A stretch of 64,000 nucleotides of DNA from positions 83,117-147,116 of the forward strand of contig RCAB01000126.1 in assembly GCA_003640385.1 (NCBI GenBank). The letters run 5' to 3'. This DNA is from Setaria digitata (lineage: Eukaryota > Nematoda > Chromadorea > Rhabditida > Setariidae). The position numbers were made by a program, and so were the translations under genes. Shown here in pieces: positions 1 to 11,300 of this stretch (positions within the stretch are counted from its first letter, which is position 1; the number at the start of each line of letters is the position of its first letter). The notes beneath the pieces were generated by a model. It was not told the origin of the DNA. It searched no databases and saw only the letters and a list, made by a program, of their open reading frames with translations.

Positions 1-3000
1 TGTCCTTTGGGAGGTATTGACTGGCGCAACACCTTTTGAGGGCTTAGGGCCGGGTGCCGTGCAATTACAGGTCCAGTTTTCCATGGCGATATTTATATTG
101 TAATAATGTCATTTTATAAACAAGTCTATAAACTGCAGCTAAACCAATCTGTTTTTAGATCGGTACATTCGTGAAACAAAAAATCCCATCTTCTTGTCCA
201 TCAGATTTGCGACTTATAATTGAAAGTTGTTGGCGTGATGATCCATTAGAAAGGCCAACCTTCAAAGAGTTAATTATCGAATTAGAAAGATTTGGCGATA
301 AGTTTCGGACAACGGATCCGCATGATCAGACGGTAATATCTTACGAATTCTTTCTGGAACGTCTACATTTTGATTTCCAGTGAAACCGTCTCTAATTTGA
401 ATAATGTTGAACGACGTGTCTGTGATAGTCTCATTAAATGGACTAAGTGGAGCGGTATGGTGACCAACACTTTTCCTTCGAGAGCGTGCATTTACGATTT
501 TTCTTAGATAAAATTACTGACATATTCTACTTTAATTAAATTAGTTGATTGCTAGAAAGCTGATATTATTGCTTGCTGTCTGTTTAGTTTTTGGAAAACA
601 GCTTGAACACGCTGCGGAAAAGTATGATGGAAGAAATATCATCGATTGCAAGCGAGATAGCTCGAAAAGCAGAGGAATTACAGAAGCGAGAAGAAAAGTT
701 AGCTTTTGAAAATCGTGTTTTCTCTTCTTTTTTCAAAGATATCAAAGAGAAATTAATATCGGCATCTTTTGCAGTCATATTTTTGCAGCTTAAAAAAAGG
801 TGAAAGAGAGTTGAAGCTTAAGACGATGATTTTTGAGTTGCAACAGACCTTGTCAGAGAGGCCTCCAAAGGAAAAACCACAGCCACCAAAAAGACGACAG
901 CATCTAAAATGCGAAGATATTTCTAAACCTTACGGTTAGTTTCCATGTGGTAATTTCCTAATTCTTTGCGTGTTTAGTGTTATTTCAGTAACATAATTCA
1001 GATTTATTGCATCATATTGCTAAGGAAAATATAAGGTTTATTTTTAGATTTGAAAACTGAGATTTCATTAACAAAGAATATGCAAATGATCAATTGTAAG
1101 TCTTTTATTATTGTTATTTTTTTTTTTATATTTCATCCTGACATTACAAAATTCAAAAAATTTTTTTGCTTGAGCTGATCTCTGTTGTGAAATATTTGGT
1201 GCTTTACCGTTGTTTCATTTGCTTTGTATTTGGATATAAACTGTATAAGATTTTGTGCAACAAAAACGCCACAGCTTTTCTTCGTGTCATTGTGTTGATA
1301 TGAATAGTGCTAATTTTCGGCAATATCATTAAAAAAAAAAAGCATTGTTGGGCGCTCATTTAATGGACGCAGTAGAGGTTTATAGTCATGTATGTGCTGT
1401 TGGAAATTGTGTTTGTTATTCGTGAATTTGTATTTTTAGCACTTGATAGAAATGCTGGAGCAGAAACGGCTGTACACGATGTCGCTGTGAATGGTTCAGT
1501 GGATCAGTTATCTGTGATGTCGAGTACGAAGCATATCGTTGACAGTGCCTGTTTAGGATTTGCTACACTTCCACGAATCCCGAAAAAGCTTACAGTAAAA
1601 AATGAGAACTTCGACTGTATTGAACGTCACCCAGTGCATCAACGTGTGCCATCAAAGAGCACGCCCGATTTGTTAAAGCTTTATCGTCTGCCAGCCCATA
1701 GCGCAAGTCCCAAACTAAAGCGTGTGAACGCTTGTAAAGTGAAACGTGATTCGGCTCGTACTAGTGCTGAGGAAGACGTTGATGAACGTTGTGTAGAAGT
1801 AATAAATGATAAAGGTTGGTAGACTGTACCTTTATTCCTATTATATGCTGGGAATTATTGGCAGTTTCTGGAAAAATGTGGATGCATGCACGATGTCTTT
1901 TCTCTTTTTTTATTCATTTCTAATTGTTGTGTTGTATGTTTAATAGGCTGAACATTAAGATAATTGGAAGTGGTAAATCAGAGAATAAAGATTGTCAGGA
2001 GACAAGAATTCGGTGCATCAGCATGCTTATAAAAATTCTAAATCTTTAGTTCTAATTTTTGCCTTTTGTGATCTTTAGAGCTTGTTAAGAGCTAATCGTG
2101 AAAACAAAAGCTCTTTCCTTATTCCAGATTTGGAAAGTCTTCTTGAAATTGCTCCTCAGCATCAAGCCCCAAAATCTAAAACTTTCTTGGATCATTTGGC
2201 AACGCCAAGGCGTGTTGTTCAGTTACCACCACCAGCAAAAAAGTTGGCTGCTGATCAACATGTTAGGCAGGTTTTTTTGTCTTGATATATATTTTGAATG
2301 AGCTTTATCGTATTTGACTTTATCGAAACTTCCATGGAGAGAAAGTGAGCAGATGGATCATTTTATTCTTATTGCATTTTTTCATTTTGCAAGAAAGTAA
2401 TAGCGCCTTCAGTGTAGTTCAGTTTTCTTTTTTGGAACATACAAATACACTTATATCTTTCTGTATTATTCAGGTCCAGTTCAACAGCTGATGAGCGGCC
2501 ACGATCCAAAATCAGCAAAGAAGAAGATCGTGGATTCTTTCGTAATATATTCAAACGTGATCGAAATGGTAAGTATGGTATTTTTTAGAATTTTATAAAC
2601 TTCAAATTATTTTTAGGTTTAATAATTGTGCGGTAGCAGTATAGGTGATAACTTAAGGATGATTATATAACCGTATAAAGGAGATGGTAAATTTACATTG
2701 GGATCATTTTCAACACTATATTTTTGCATTTTAGTTTTGCCTTAATTTATATAGAAGCTGATACAAGTGCATTGTTCATACGAACCCCAATTTGAAGATA
2801 TGTAATCTACATAATTAAATATATATGCCTACATTTAAAATGTCAGGATTCTCTAATGCCCTTTGTTCGAAAATTCAAAGGATCTTCTTTTCACTAGCTA
2901 AAGGAAATAAGCGCTTCAGATCTAATGAATATGCTTTACTGAGGATTTGCTCGATATTCATTTTTGTTTTGTAGGACAAATGGGTGGAACGTTGCCGAAA

Positions 3001-6000
3001 CCAGTGATTGCGTTATCCCCTTTAGGCCCATCTACTGTCGGATCATCCACTATTTTGAAAGTAAGTATGATTTTAAAAGGTACAAATAAAGACAAAGATT
3101 CTTCTGTTACAGCCTGCTAAATGGATTCTGTTTGTTTTGCATTCTTATAATAAAATTTAATCATTTTTGTGATTTCATATACAAGAATTAGTTTGTTAGC
3201 ACTAATTTACATGCAGTAACTTCAGAGAAAATCGTTGAATTAGTTGCAGAGTATGACACCATCAAAACATACTCGGATGAAAAGCCCAACGAAGCCATCA
3301 CCTTCAAAGGCTGGGAAGTAAGTTGTTCCATAGTATAGCTCTGCTAAGTTCCTTTTTCCCCAGCCTACTTTTTTCCTATGCTGATTGATTTAATGTATAG
3401 TTTCCAATTTCTTTTTTAGCTAACAAGTAGCACTAATATAGCACTAATTTTTCTGTAGTTCACTAAAAAATCTGGTGAAGTAATGAAAAACGCAAAGGTG
3501 GTTTTGATTGCTTTTGTTTCAGGAAGAAAAAGTATTCAGTTGATGCTCAAGGTGGCAAGTATGACTTAACTGAAAATTCGAAGTAAATTTATGCTTTAAT
3601 TGAGGAAATTGTTATGTTATAGCTTGAAATCTTTGAAAGCTTAAATCATTTGGGGATAACATTTGTGTGTCTTAATCAAAGATTCCTTCCAGAACATTTG
3701 TGAAGCGTGGTGAACGGCGAATTAGTGGAACTCCATCACAAACTAGTGCTGTATATCCGATTAGCAGTAGCCCAGTGTCGGTATATTCTTCTACTGATGA
3801 GTTATTTTGCGGAAAGAGAGCACCATACGAAAAATTATCAGAAGCATCGGATTCAGGGATGATTGAGAATCCTTTATATATCCCGCCGAAAAGTTTTTCA
3901 CCACGTGATCGAGCATGCACATCTGCATCCCGTAACCTTTTTAGGTCGGCTTTGTTTCTTATTCTGAACCTTCCGCAAATTAAAGTCAATTTAAAAAATT
4001 GCTTTGCAGCATGCGTCTACTTTTGGATAACTTTTGCTATTAAATTTATTTCATTATGATCAAAGCTCTGTTCTTTTCTTTTTCGTTTTTTTTTTTTTTT
4101 GATTCTAATCACTTATTTTAGCGGAACTCGTTTGCGTACCTCTAGAAGTCCTTCATCTGTCCATACTTCGTGTGATGACCGTTTCAGTAACAGTGCTCTA
4201 GGGTTAATCGAAAATCTTTCTTATAAACCACCGATTGAAATGAAAGGCTCACGCAGTACTGCGACACAAAGTAAGCTGTTTGTATTTTTTTATAAACGAT
4301 AACTAAAGGCCTTTTCATTAAAAGGAAAAAATGCAACAGAGGGGACACATTAAATAAATAATTTGCCCTGAAGTGAAGAACCGTCGCATTTATAGTGGTC
4401 GTATCAGTTATAGACGTTTTAACGAAATCGACCATTCCTTAATGGTGTAGTTTGAGGAGTTGTTTTCCCAGTCAGAAAACTTTTTATAAATGCAGCATGC
4501 AATAACTGAAAGATTGTTTTTAAAAAGATCTCTCTATGATATTTGTTTATGAATGAAAATTTTTTTTTTTTTTTTTTTCAGTAACCTTAGATAGTCCTGT
4601 TGAAGGTGGCATCGATCTGAATGTTACGAAACGTTCGTATAATTCACCTGATAGCGAAAGTGGTTTGTTTGCAATAACATTCTAACTGCTTCTTTTATTT
4701 ATATAACATTCTAACTGCTGCTTTTAATTTATACACATTCGGTTATGTTGCCAAATCTAAGTATTTATTATATAATTCTCTGATCTAAATCATCACTTTG
4801 ACTAGCTGCTTCTGGAAAATTTCCGATCAGTACTTTTTGTTTCACAAATTACTGTTTACATGTTTACAGAAAAAAATTTTGTATAGCGGAATGTTGTATC
4901 CAGTTCGAAGAGATTAATGCCTTGAACATAAATTTTTTATTTGCAGCTTCATTCTGTGAAGAATCATCGGTCTTGATCGATCGACCTTTAGATAATGCAC
5001 CATTGAATGTTACCGATTTATATATGCCTATGTCGACAGTTGAGCAAAATCTGGTATGTTTTTCGAAAAGTGTCATGAAGAGTGTTCAGGAACTATCATT
5101 GTTATTTAAGTGATTTGTGAGCTAATTCATTTTACGTCTTTGACTTTCAGAACGAAACCGCTATTAATGAGAGAATTAAAACATTTGTCAGGATACTTCT
5201 GCCTGAAGTAAAATTAACAAGATATGTCAATGAAATAAAGTTGTCAGGGCCTAAAATAATATGCGGTGTGAGTTGGAATGTCAGTTCTAATTCTTTTCTT
5301 GCAGTTGAGCGCATCTTCTCGCTTCTCTGCTGACGAATGTAACAATCAACCAGAAAGTTTTGTTCCTGATAATGTCGTCGATTATTTTGCTGGAAGGTGA
5401 TGATTTCTGGACATTTTTACAACATTTTTGCCGCGGGGATTTTCACCGCTTTCACTTTTGGTTACGATTTACACGGTTGGCGTCCTCCCATCTGCATGGG
5501 CACAAGAAAAGAGCTTTACAGTAACATGGGACTCTTACAGTAACTTGGGAGGTATGACTTCATTTTGCATGAAGTTGTATTAACGATAATAATTTTAAAT
5601 AAATCAAGATTCCCTCTTCATGTGCATCATAACATGATGAAAAATGTTAAAAGAGGTTTATTCATGCAAACGATGTAATTCTGTCATAGCATTCCTCCCA
5701 AATAGTATTTTTTTTATTTATTATTTGATGTTTATATCCAATACAATCATCGTTTCAGTGCGCAAGTCGAGTCTGAGCATCCTCCTGAGATGCAGGCACC
5801 AACGTTGCCTGGTGCAGTTTTCGGACATCGACCACAACGACCGTACACGTTAGATCTCACTTCACCATCAACTCCTGCTGAAAGCGGAATAAGCACTGCA
5901 GGAAGTTCTTATCTTAGTTTTCCGAGTGCTGATCATGGACCACAAGATCATGTTCCCCCACCTCCTACAGATTCCGGTATGATCTTATTTCGCAAAAAAA

Positions 6001-6316
6001 AACATACTTTCAGCATATAACTTTAAATAGTATAGCCGACTTTCACATTGATAGCGTTATTAGCTAGTAAATATTGATCGATTATTTGGTTTAAGAGCTT
6101 GCATATGCTGTTGTAAATGTAATAAAATTTTAATGAAAGTGTTAGTTATTGATGAAAACATTTTGAATTTTGGCAGAGGTATATGATTCAAATTCCATTA
6201 TAAGATTTTCAGTACAACGTTTAGCCCCACCGATACCACCACGAAATAATGCAAGGCGTTCCGAAGACGAAGTTGCAACACGCCAAAGATTAAGTCCTGT
6301 TTCGCAATCACCTTAA
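1..6316 (+). CDS. Mixed-lineage-type MAP3K, C-terminal part (5' end off window)
   Basis: Ser/Thr (dual-specificity) kinase of the MLK/ZAK group, which activates MAP2Ks upstream of JNK and p38. Exon 1-70 encodes the kinase F-helix region (VLWEVLTGATPFEG). Exon 159-332 encodes the end of the kinase domain (KQKIPSSCP, ESCWRDDPLERPTF), typical of MLK and ZAK. Exons 588-716 and about 775-934 give a Glu/Lys-rich coiled coil, then ERELKLKTM and a basic EKPQPPKRRQ stretch resembling the post-zipper region of MLKs. A long Ser/Pro-rich tail follows, with exons near 1048-1095, 1440-1814, 2081-2266, 2474-2568, 2975-3060, 3250-3317, 3523-3558, 3693-3944, 4122-4270, 4582-4662, 4947-5053, 5151-5207, 5305-5396, 5759-5976 and 6213-6316. 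The last exon holds a class-like SH3 ligand, PPIPPR, and ends at TAA 6314-6316. Several junctions in the tail are phase guesses. The SH3 and kinase N-lobe are not in view, so MLK versus ZAK is not settled. Confidence 0.82.
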
Positions 6317-6615
6317 GGATTACTGGGGATGTTGAATTGGGATCAGAATTTCTCCTTCGTCTTCGATTTTCATCGTCAACCTCTAGTGATGCTACAGCTT
6401 ATCCCTTGTTTTCTTTTTCTGTTTTTATTATTTGTAAAAACTAATCTACTGTGTAATTTCATTCTAAGTCATTCCGTACTGGTGCGCTAATTTGATGAAT
6501 TATCCATGGAATGTGGCAAATGGTTTTCTTCTTCCTTTTCTCTTTCCTTTCCCTGCTCTTCCACGTGCATTTCTCTTATTCGATTTTTGTTTACAAATAA
6601 TTAGAGGTAGGCTTT

Positions 6616-6621
6616 AATAAA
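6616..6621 (+). terminator. Candidate polyadenylation signal of the MAP3K gene
   Basis: AATAAA lies 300 bases after the stop codon at 6316 and is the first canonical hexamer in the downstream sequence. The call rests on position and motif only. Confidence 0.4.
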
Positions 6622-7566
6622 GGTATCGTTCGGTTTGGTTCTTCTGCCCGGTATAATGTCAACCTTGCTTATCATATGAAAATTGGCGCGTTACTTTTTA
6701 CCAGTGTAATCTTTTATTTTGTCCCTCATTTTCTGTCGCTTCATTTCTGTCTCTTTCTTTCTTTTCTGTTTTGTAATCAGTGGAATCTGATAAAGGGTAG
6801 AAATTTTAGGCATCTCAGATAGTTTATCAACAATAGTATAGAACGATAAAGTTTGAGCGGTTTTTGTTACTTATTGAAGCGTTGTAGTTCCTAATCACAA
6901 AATTCTTGTGGTATTTTCGGTCAGTGTTTTTTCAGCTGTAGAAAAGGAAGAAAAAAAAGTTGGTTAGGTGTTTTGTGATATTTAATGTGACATTTTTGAA
7001 AATATTTTTTGAGTGTTCGGTAGTATGAATTAGATTTCGGAATTTGAATTGCGTGCTTCAAGTATTATGTGCTAGTTGAGATACATTTAAGATTCGGAAA
7101 GTGGTAGATGACATTTATAAAAATGCTGGTGTTAGTGGTCATTTACGATATTGTCAGTTACCGCCGTTAGATGAGCTTTCCTTCCATTTCTCGGTTATTT
7201 GTCAGAATTAATAATAGCCGGTCCGTTTTCTTTTTTTTTTTTTGTTTCATTTATCCATCGATCCATATATGGTTTGTTCCGGTATGTGATTGCGCTATAT
7301 CTTTGCTATAAGGTTATTTACTCTCCGGATCAAGGCCCCATTTCTAATACAGGTGGGTATAATCTCGGGTAAGATGAATGTTGTATACTTCCTTCTGAGT
7401 TCTGTTTGCTTTGACAAATCTTTCTAGTAAGCATGTAGTAACATTGTTCATCTATCGTTGAACAACAAGATGCAGCAACTCATTACCAGCCAGTGCCGAA
7501 TAGTATGCAACGACTAATTGTCGTTTCATTGTCGCTGTTTTCTTTCTTTCTTTCTTTCTTTTTTTT

Positions 7567-7608
<42 letters not shown>

Positions 7609-8361
7609 TCAAATGTGCCGCAGAATGTTTGTGGTTAAACAAATTAATTCTTTTGTGATACACAAACATACACGTTAATGCATGTTGTGCAATAGGATTG
7701 TTATAAACGAGTAATTTAAATTAGCAAGATTCTTTTGCTTTTTCTTTCATCATAAATCTTCAGAAGACCACCATCTGGTATCGTATATATGTAAAATATT
7801 CAATTTTGAAGCTAGGAATTCCTGGCCTAGTAATTGGTATTCAACGTTCTCCAACTATCTAACATCGGAAAAAGCTCGACATGTTCAAACTAATTGTTAA
7901 TTTATTTAATTGTCGTATCTGATTTTCCTGTATCATGAAAGAGCAATTACTGGATAATGAATTAACGAGACATTTATACTTTTTTTTCTATATGCTAAAA
8001 AAAGCTTGGGTATTCTTATTCCAAAGAGAGTCTTTTTGAAATATTTGGAGGCGTAGTGTTTTTTTTTTTTTTGGTTGAATTGTGCAGTTGTTTAATTCAG
8101 TTACTGTCATGATCAATTATTTTAAATGATGTGCATTTGAAGCGTATAATTCCGATGAGGTTAATCTTTTGCTGCGAAGTATTCATTCAATCTTTTTCAT
8201 TTCTGTTGATTATGCTTTTATAGTTTTTGCCATTTTTCCATTTATCCGATTTTTCCTTTGCAGAATTAGTGTATCATGTCATTATGATTGATTTATAAAT
8301 TTGTCATAGAGGTTTCTTCCTACTACTGATCTCATTTTATAGTGATAAAGACAAACAGAGG
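6622..8361. other. Intergenic region between MAP3K and TUG genes
   Basis: No coding exon could be supported. It holds pyrimidine tracts, a TTTC microsatellite running into a very long T run (7540-7607), and a possible trans-splice or 5'UTR intron acceptor TTTCCTTTGCAG ending at 8263, 98 bases before the TUG start codon. A tiny upstream ATG followed by a stop two codons later occurs at about 8275, inside the presumed 5'UTR. Confidence 0.5.
7540..7607. repeat. TTTC microsatellite and 39-base T homopolymer
   Basis: Several TTTC units lead into T tracts, ending in an uninterrupted run of 39 T at 7569-7607. This is the longest homopolymer in the window. Its length in an assembly is unreliable. 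The open reading frame across it, rich in Phe, is an artefact. Confidence 0.9.
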
Positions 8362-11300
8362 ATGAATGGTATAACCGTTATTTGTCCCAATTCTCATCGT
8401 TGTGTGATAAAAGCAACACCATCGACTCAACTTCGTAAGGTTTGACTCTTAATATTTTTTGTAAGGGAATATATATATATATGATATTTAGTTTAGTATA
8501 AAGGAATATATTGATATTTTAAAACAAAGCTTATTCTTTCACTATCGTTGATCAATGAAGCTTTTCATTTATATGCTATCTCGAAATTGCCTCACATCTC
8601 ATATATAATTTTGTGTATTTTTTTAGGTCTATTTTTTATTCTCTCAAAACTTTTTCAGATTCTGGAAGAAGCTTGTCTAAAGCAGGGTTTCGATATATTG
8701 GCACATCAATTAAAGCATCAGAATCATATATTAGATCTGGCGTTGCCACTTCGTCTCACTGGCCTGCCCAATAATGCTACTGTTGAGATGATCCCAAACA
8801 ACCATATCGATAGCGAAGTTCCGATGCAGATTCATATTGCTTTACAGGTATGAAGTTTATTTCGCTTTCATTCCACTGTGCAATAATTATAAAATTACTG
8901 CCCTATTTCATCTATCAGTAAGTACATGATTATGTGTATTCCGCTTGCTTAGACATAAATTAGAATTTTATGTTAAACACTTCTAATGTCATGCTTAATT
9001 TACGCTCAGTAGCTTTGTAGCTCTGTAGGAGTAGTTTTATATAGCCATTTATATCTAATTTGCAGTATTCACTTGTGATATTATTGTTAGAATGACTGTT
9101 TCTTATGTTTGTTTTCACTAAATCTTATAATTTGAGCTTGCGGATGGCTCCCGTTTCATGCAAGAGTTCTCAGCAAAAACAACTTTGCTGGATGTTTTAT
9201 ATAAATTTTCGCAAAAATCTGCTCGTGACTTGGTAAAATGTGCAGATGGTCAAGTACCATGTTGTGCATATATGAATAAAGAGGTTTGTTTATTACGTTT
9301 CTGTGATGAACGTCAAATAGTATCAGATTTAATTTTTCCAAGATAGCTAGTAAATATCATGTATGAGTCCACAGATGGGACCTTCCGTTTTTAGATCTTA
9401 ACTATCGCAATTCTGGTATTTCCATTTGAAATCCGTAACTTGTATTCGTGCATTGGTTATCCAGTTCTTACTTAAAGTATTTCGTTTTTTCAATATCTAT
9501 TGTTTGACTGGTCCACTTCGTATTTTACAGTATCGTGGGAAAGCAGAACTTAAATCTACAACTTTGGAAGCGATGGGAATAACCAAAGGACGCTGTTTAA
9601 TAAGGTATTTCGCTATTTCATAACGAAGTTTTACCTATATGTTACTGATCTAAGTTGTTTTCCAAATTTCCTTTTGGTTAAATTTATTAGGGTCGCTGCT
9701 GGTGGCTCTTTAATTAGCATTCTTCATCCTAACCCCAGCATAAGTAACATAGTAAATATGTCTCCTGATAACGATTACCAAAANTTAAATTTATTAGGGT
9801 CGCTGCTGGTGGCTCTTTAATTAGCATTCTTCATCTTAACCCCAGCATAAGTAACATAGTAAATATGTCTCCTGATAACGATTACCAAAATTGTGGATAT
9901 TTGACGAATCTAGGCCATTCCTAGATTAATATTCTTTTAGACGCAATATTATACCAGCCGTTATCAGTTCGAAAAAATTTTTTAGGTACTCTGCGGTAAG
10001 TATGTCACCAGATGAATTATCAAAGCTTGAAAATCAACTTGCCGAAGAAAATGAGCGCAAGAAAAAACTCGAAAAAGTATATGAAATACGAAAAACGGAA
10101 AATGATCGTCGGCTGAAATTGGAAATGGAAAGGGAAGAGGTACTGCTTTATCAAAATAAAGTTTTTTATTTTTATCTTAACAATAATTAGTCCAAATTGT
10201 CTACTTAAAACAAAATTCCCCCTTATAGAACTTCTTCTTTTTCGTCTCTTCCCTTATTGATTAAGATATAACTAAGACTATTTCGAAGAATAGAGAACAC
10301 GAAAGTTATGAAATTATTGATTATTGCTGTCTGTCTAGTTTATATTCATTGTGATGCCGACTTTAAAACTTTGCTATGTTCCTAAAAACTCATAGTTATT
10401 TTAAATTGTTCTGTTTTTATTTTTAATCTCTCATCATATCGGTTTTATAATTCCCCTCTAGTTATTGCCAAGATATGTTTGGAATACTTGGAAGTACGCT
10501 AGTCATTATTTTCGTCCTTTTTTCTTTTGTAGATTACCGCTTCATTTTGCGGAAATATTTCAAAAATCAGCAGTCTTGCTTCTGCGCAGGTTGTGTAGTT
10601 TATGATAATAGTTTTTATTACTACTTAGTTTCCTTCTTATTACAGATTTTTGAACGCGAACTTAAAGTTAAACATGAAATGGAGGAAGCTCGTTTTCAAG
10701 AACGTAGTCAAGTGATTAATAGGTAAAAGGATTGGACTTTTTTGGAATATATTTAATACTTTTTTTTTTGATTACGATACCATTGATTTCGTAATAACAC
10801 GCTGATTTGAATCATCTGTATGATTTATAGAAACACTGTAACTACTATGCCACAATCATCAGAACGTTTAACTCAAAACTCAAATTCAGACGAACCTACA
10901 ACCGAGTCTCAAATACGACATCAGGGTTCATCTCGCCTTGAACAACTGCACTCTCTCCTTAATCGCGTATTTTCTTTTAATTGTGAATGCTATATAAGAA
11001 TTATAGAGTTATTAAGCTTCTTAGGGTTTATTGGCATCTTACACCTCTCTTCATTATTTGAAGGGTCCGCATTTTCCTATATTGATAAATTGACGTAATT
11101 GGCCATAAGTTGTCTACATGTTATTGTTTTGACTGTCTCATTGGTTGTTGGAAGTTTTAGGTCGAAGTTTTTAAATCCCACAGACTTTCAGAATGAAATA
11201 TATTAGTTGAAAGCAACACTTGTTATGTTGCACCACTTATTCTGTCTAGACGTTTTCTTAAATGTAGTTTCGCATTTCTGTGAACTGAATTTACTCGTGT

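Noticed and set aside
381..454. Possible extra MAP3K exon between kinase and coiled coil
   Set aside because: Its only open frame does not match the phase of the preceding exon, whereas 332 joined to 588 gives a good MLK/ZAK-like sequence.
7493..7678. Phe-rich small protein
   Set aside because: It is translation of a T homopolymer and TTTC repeat.
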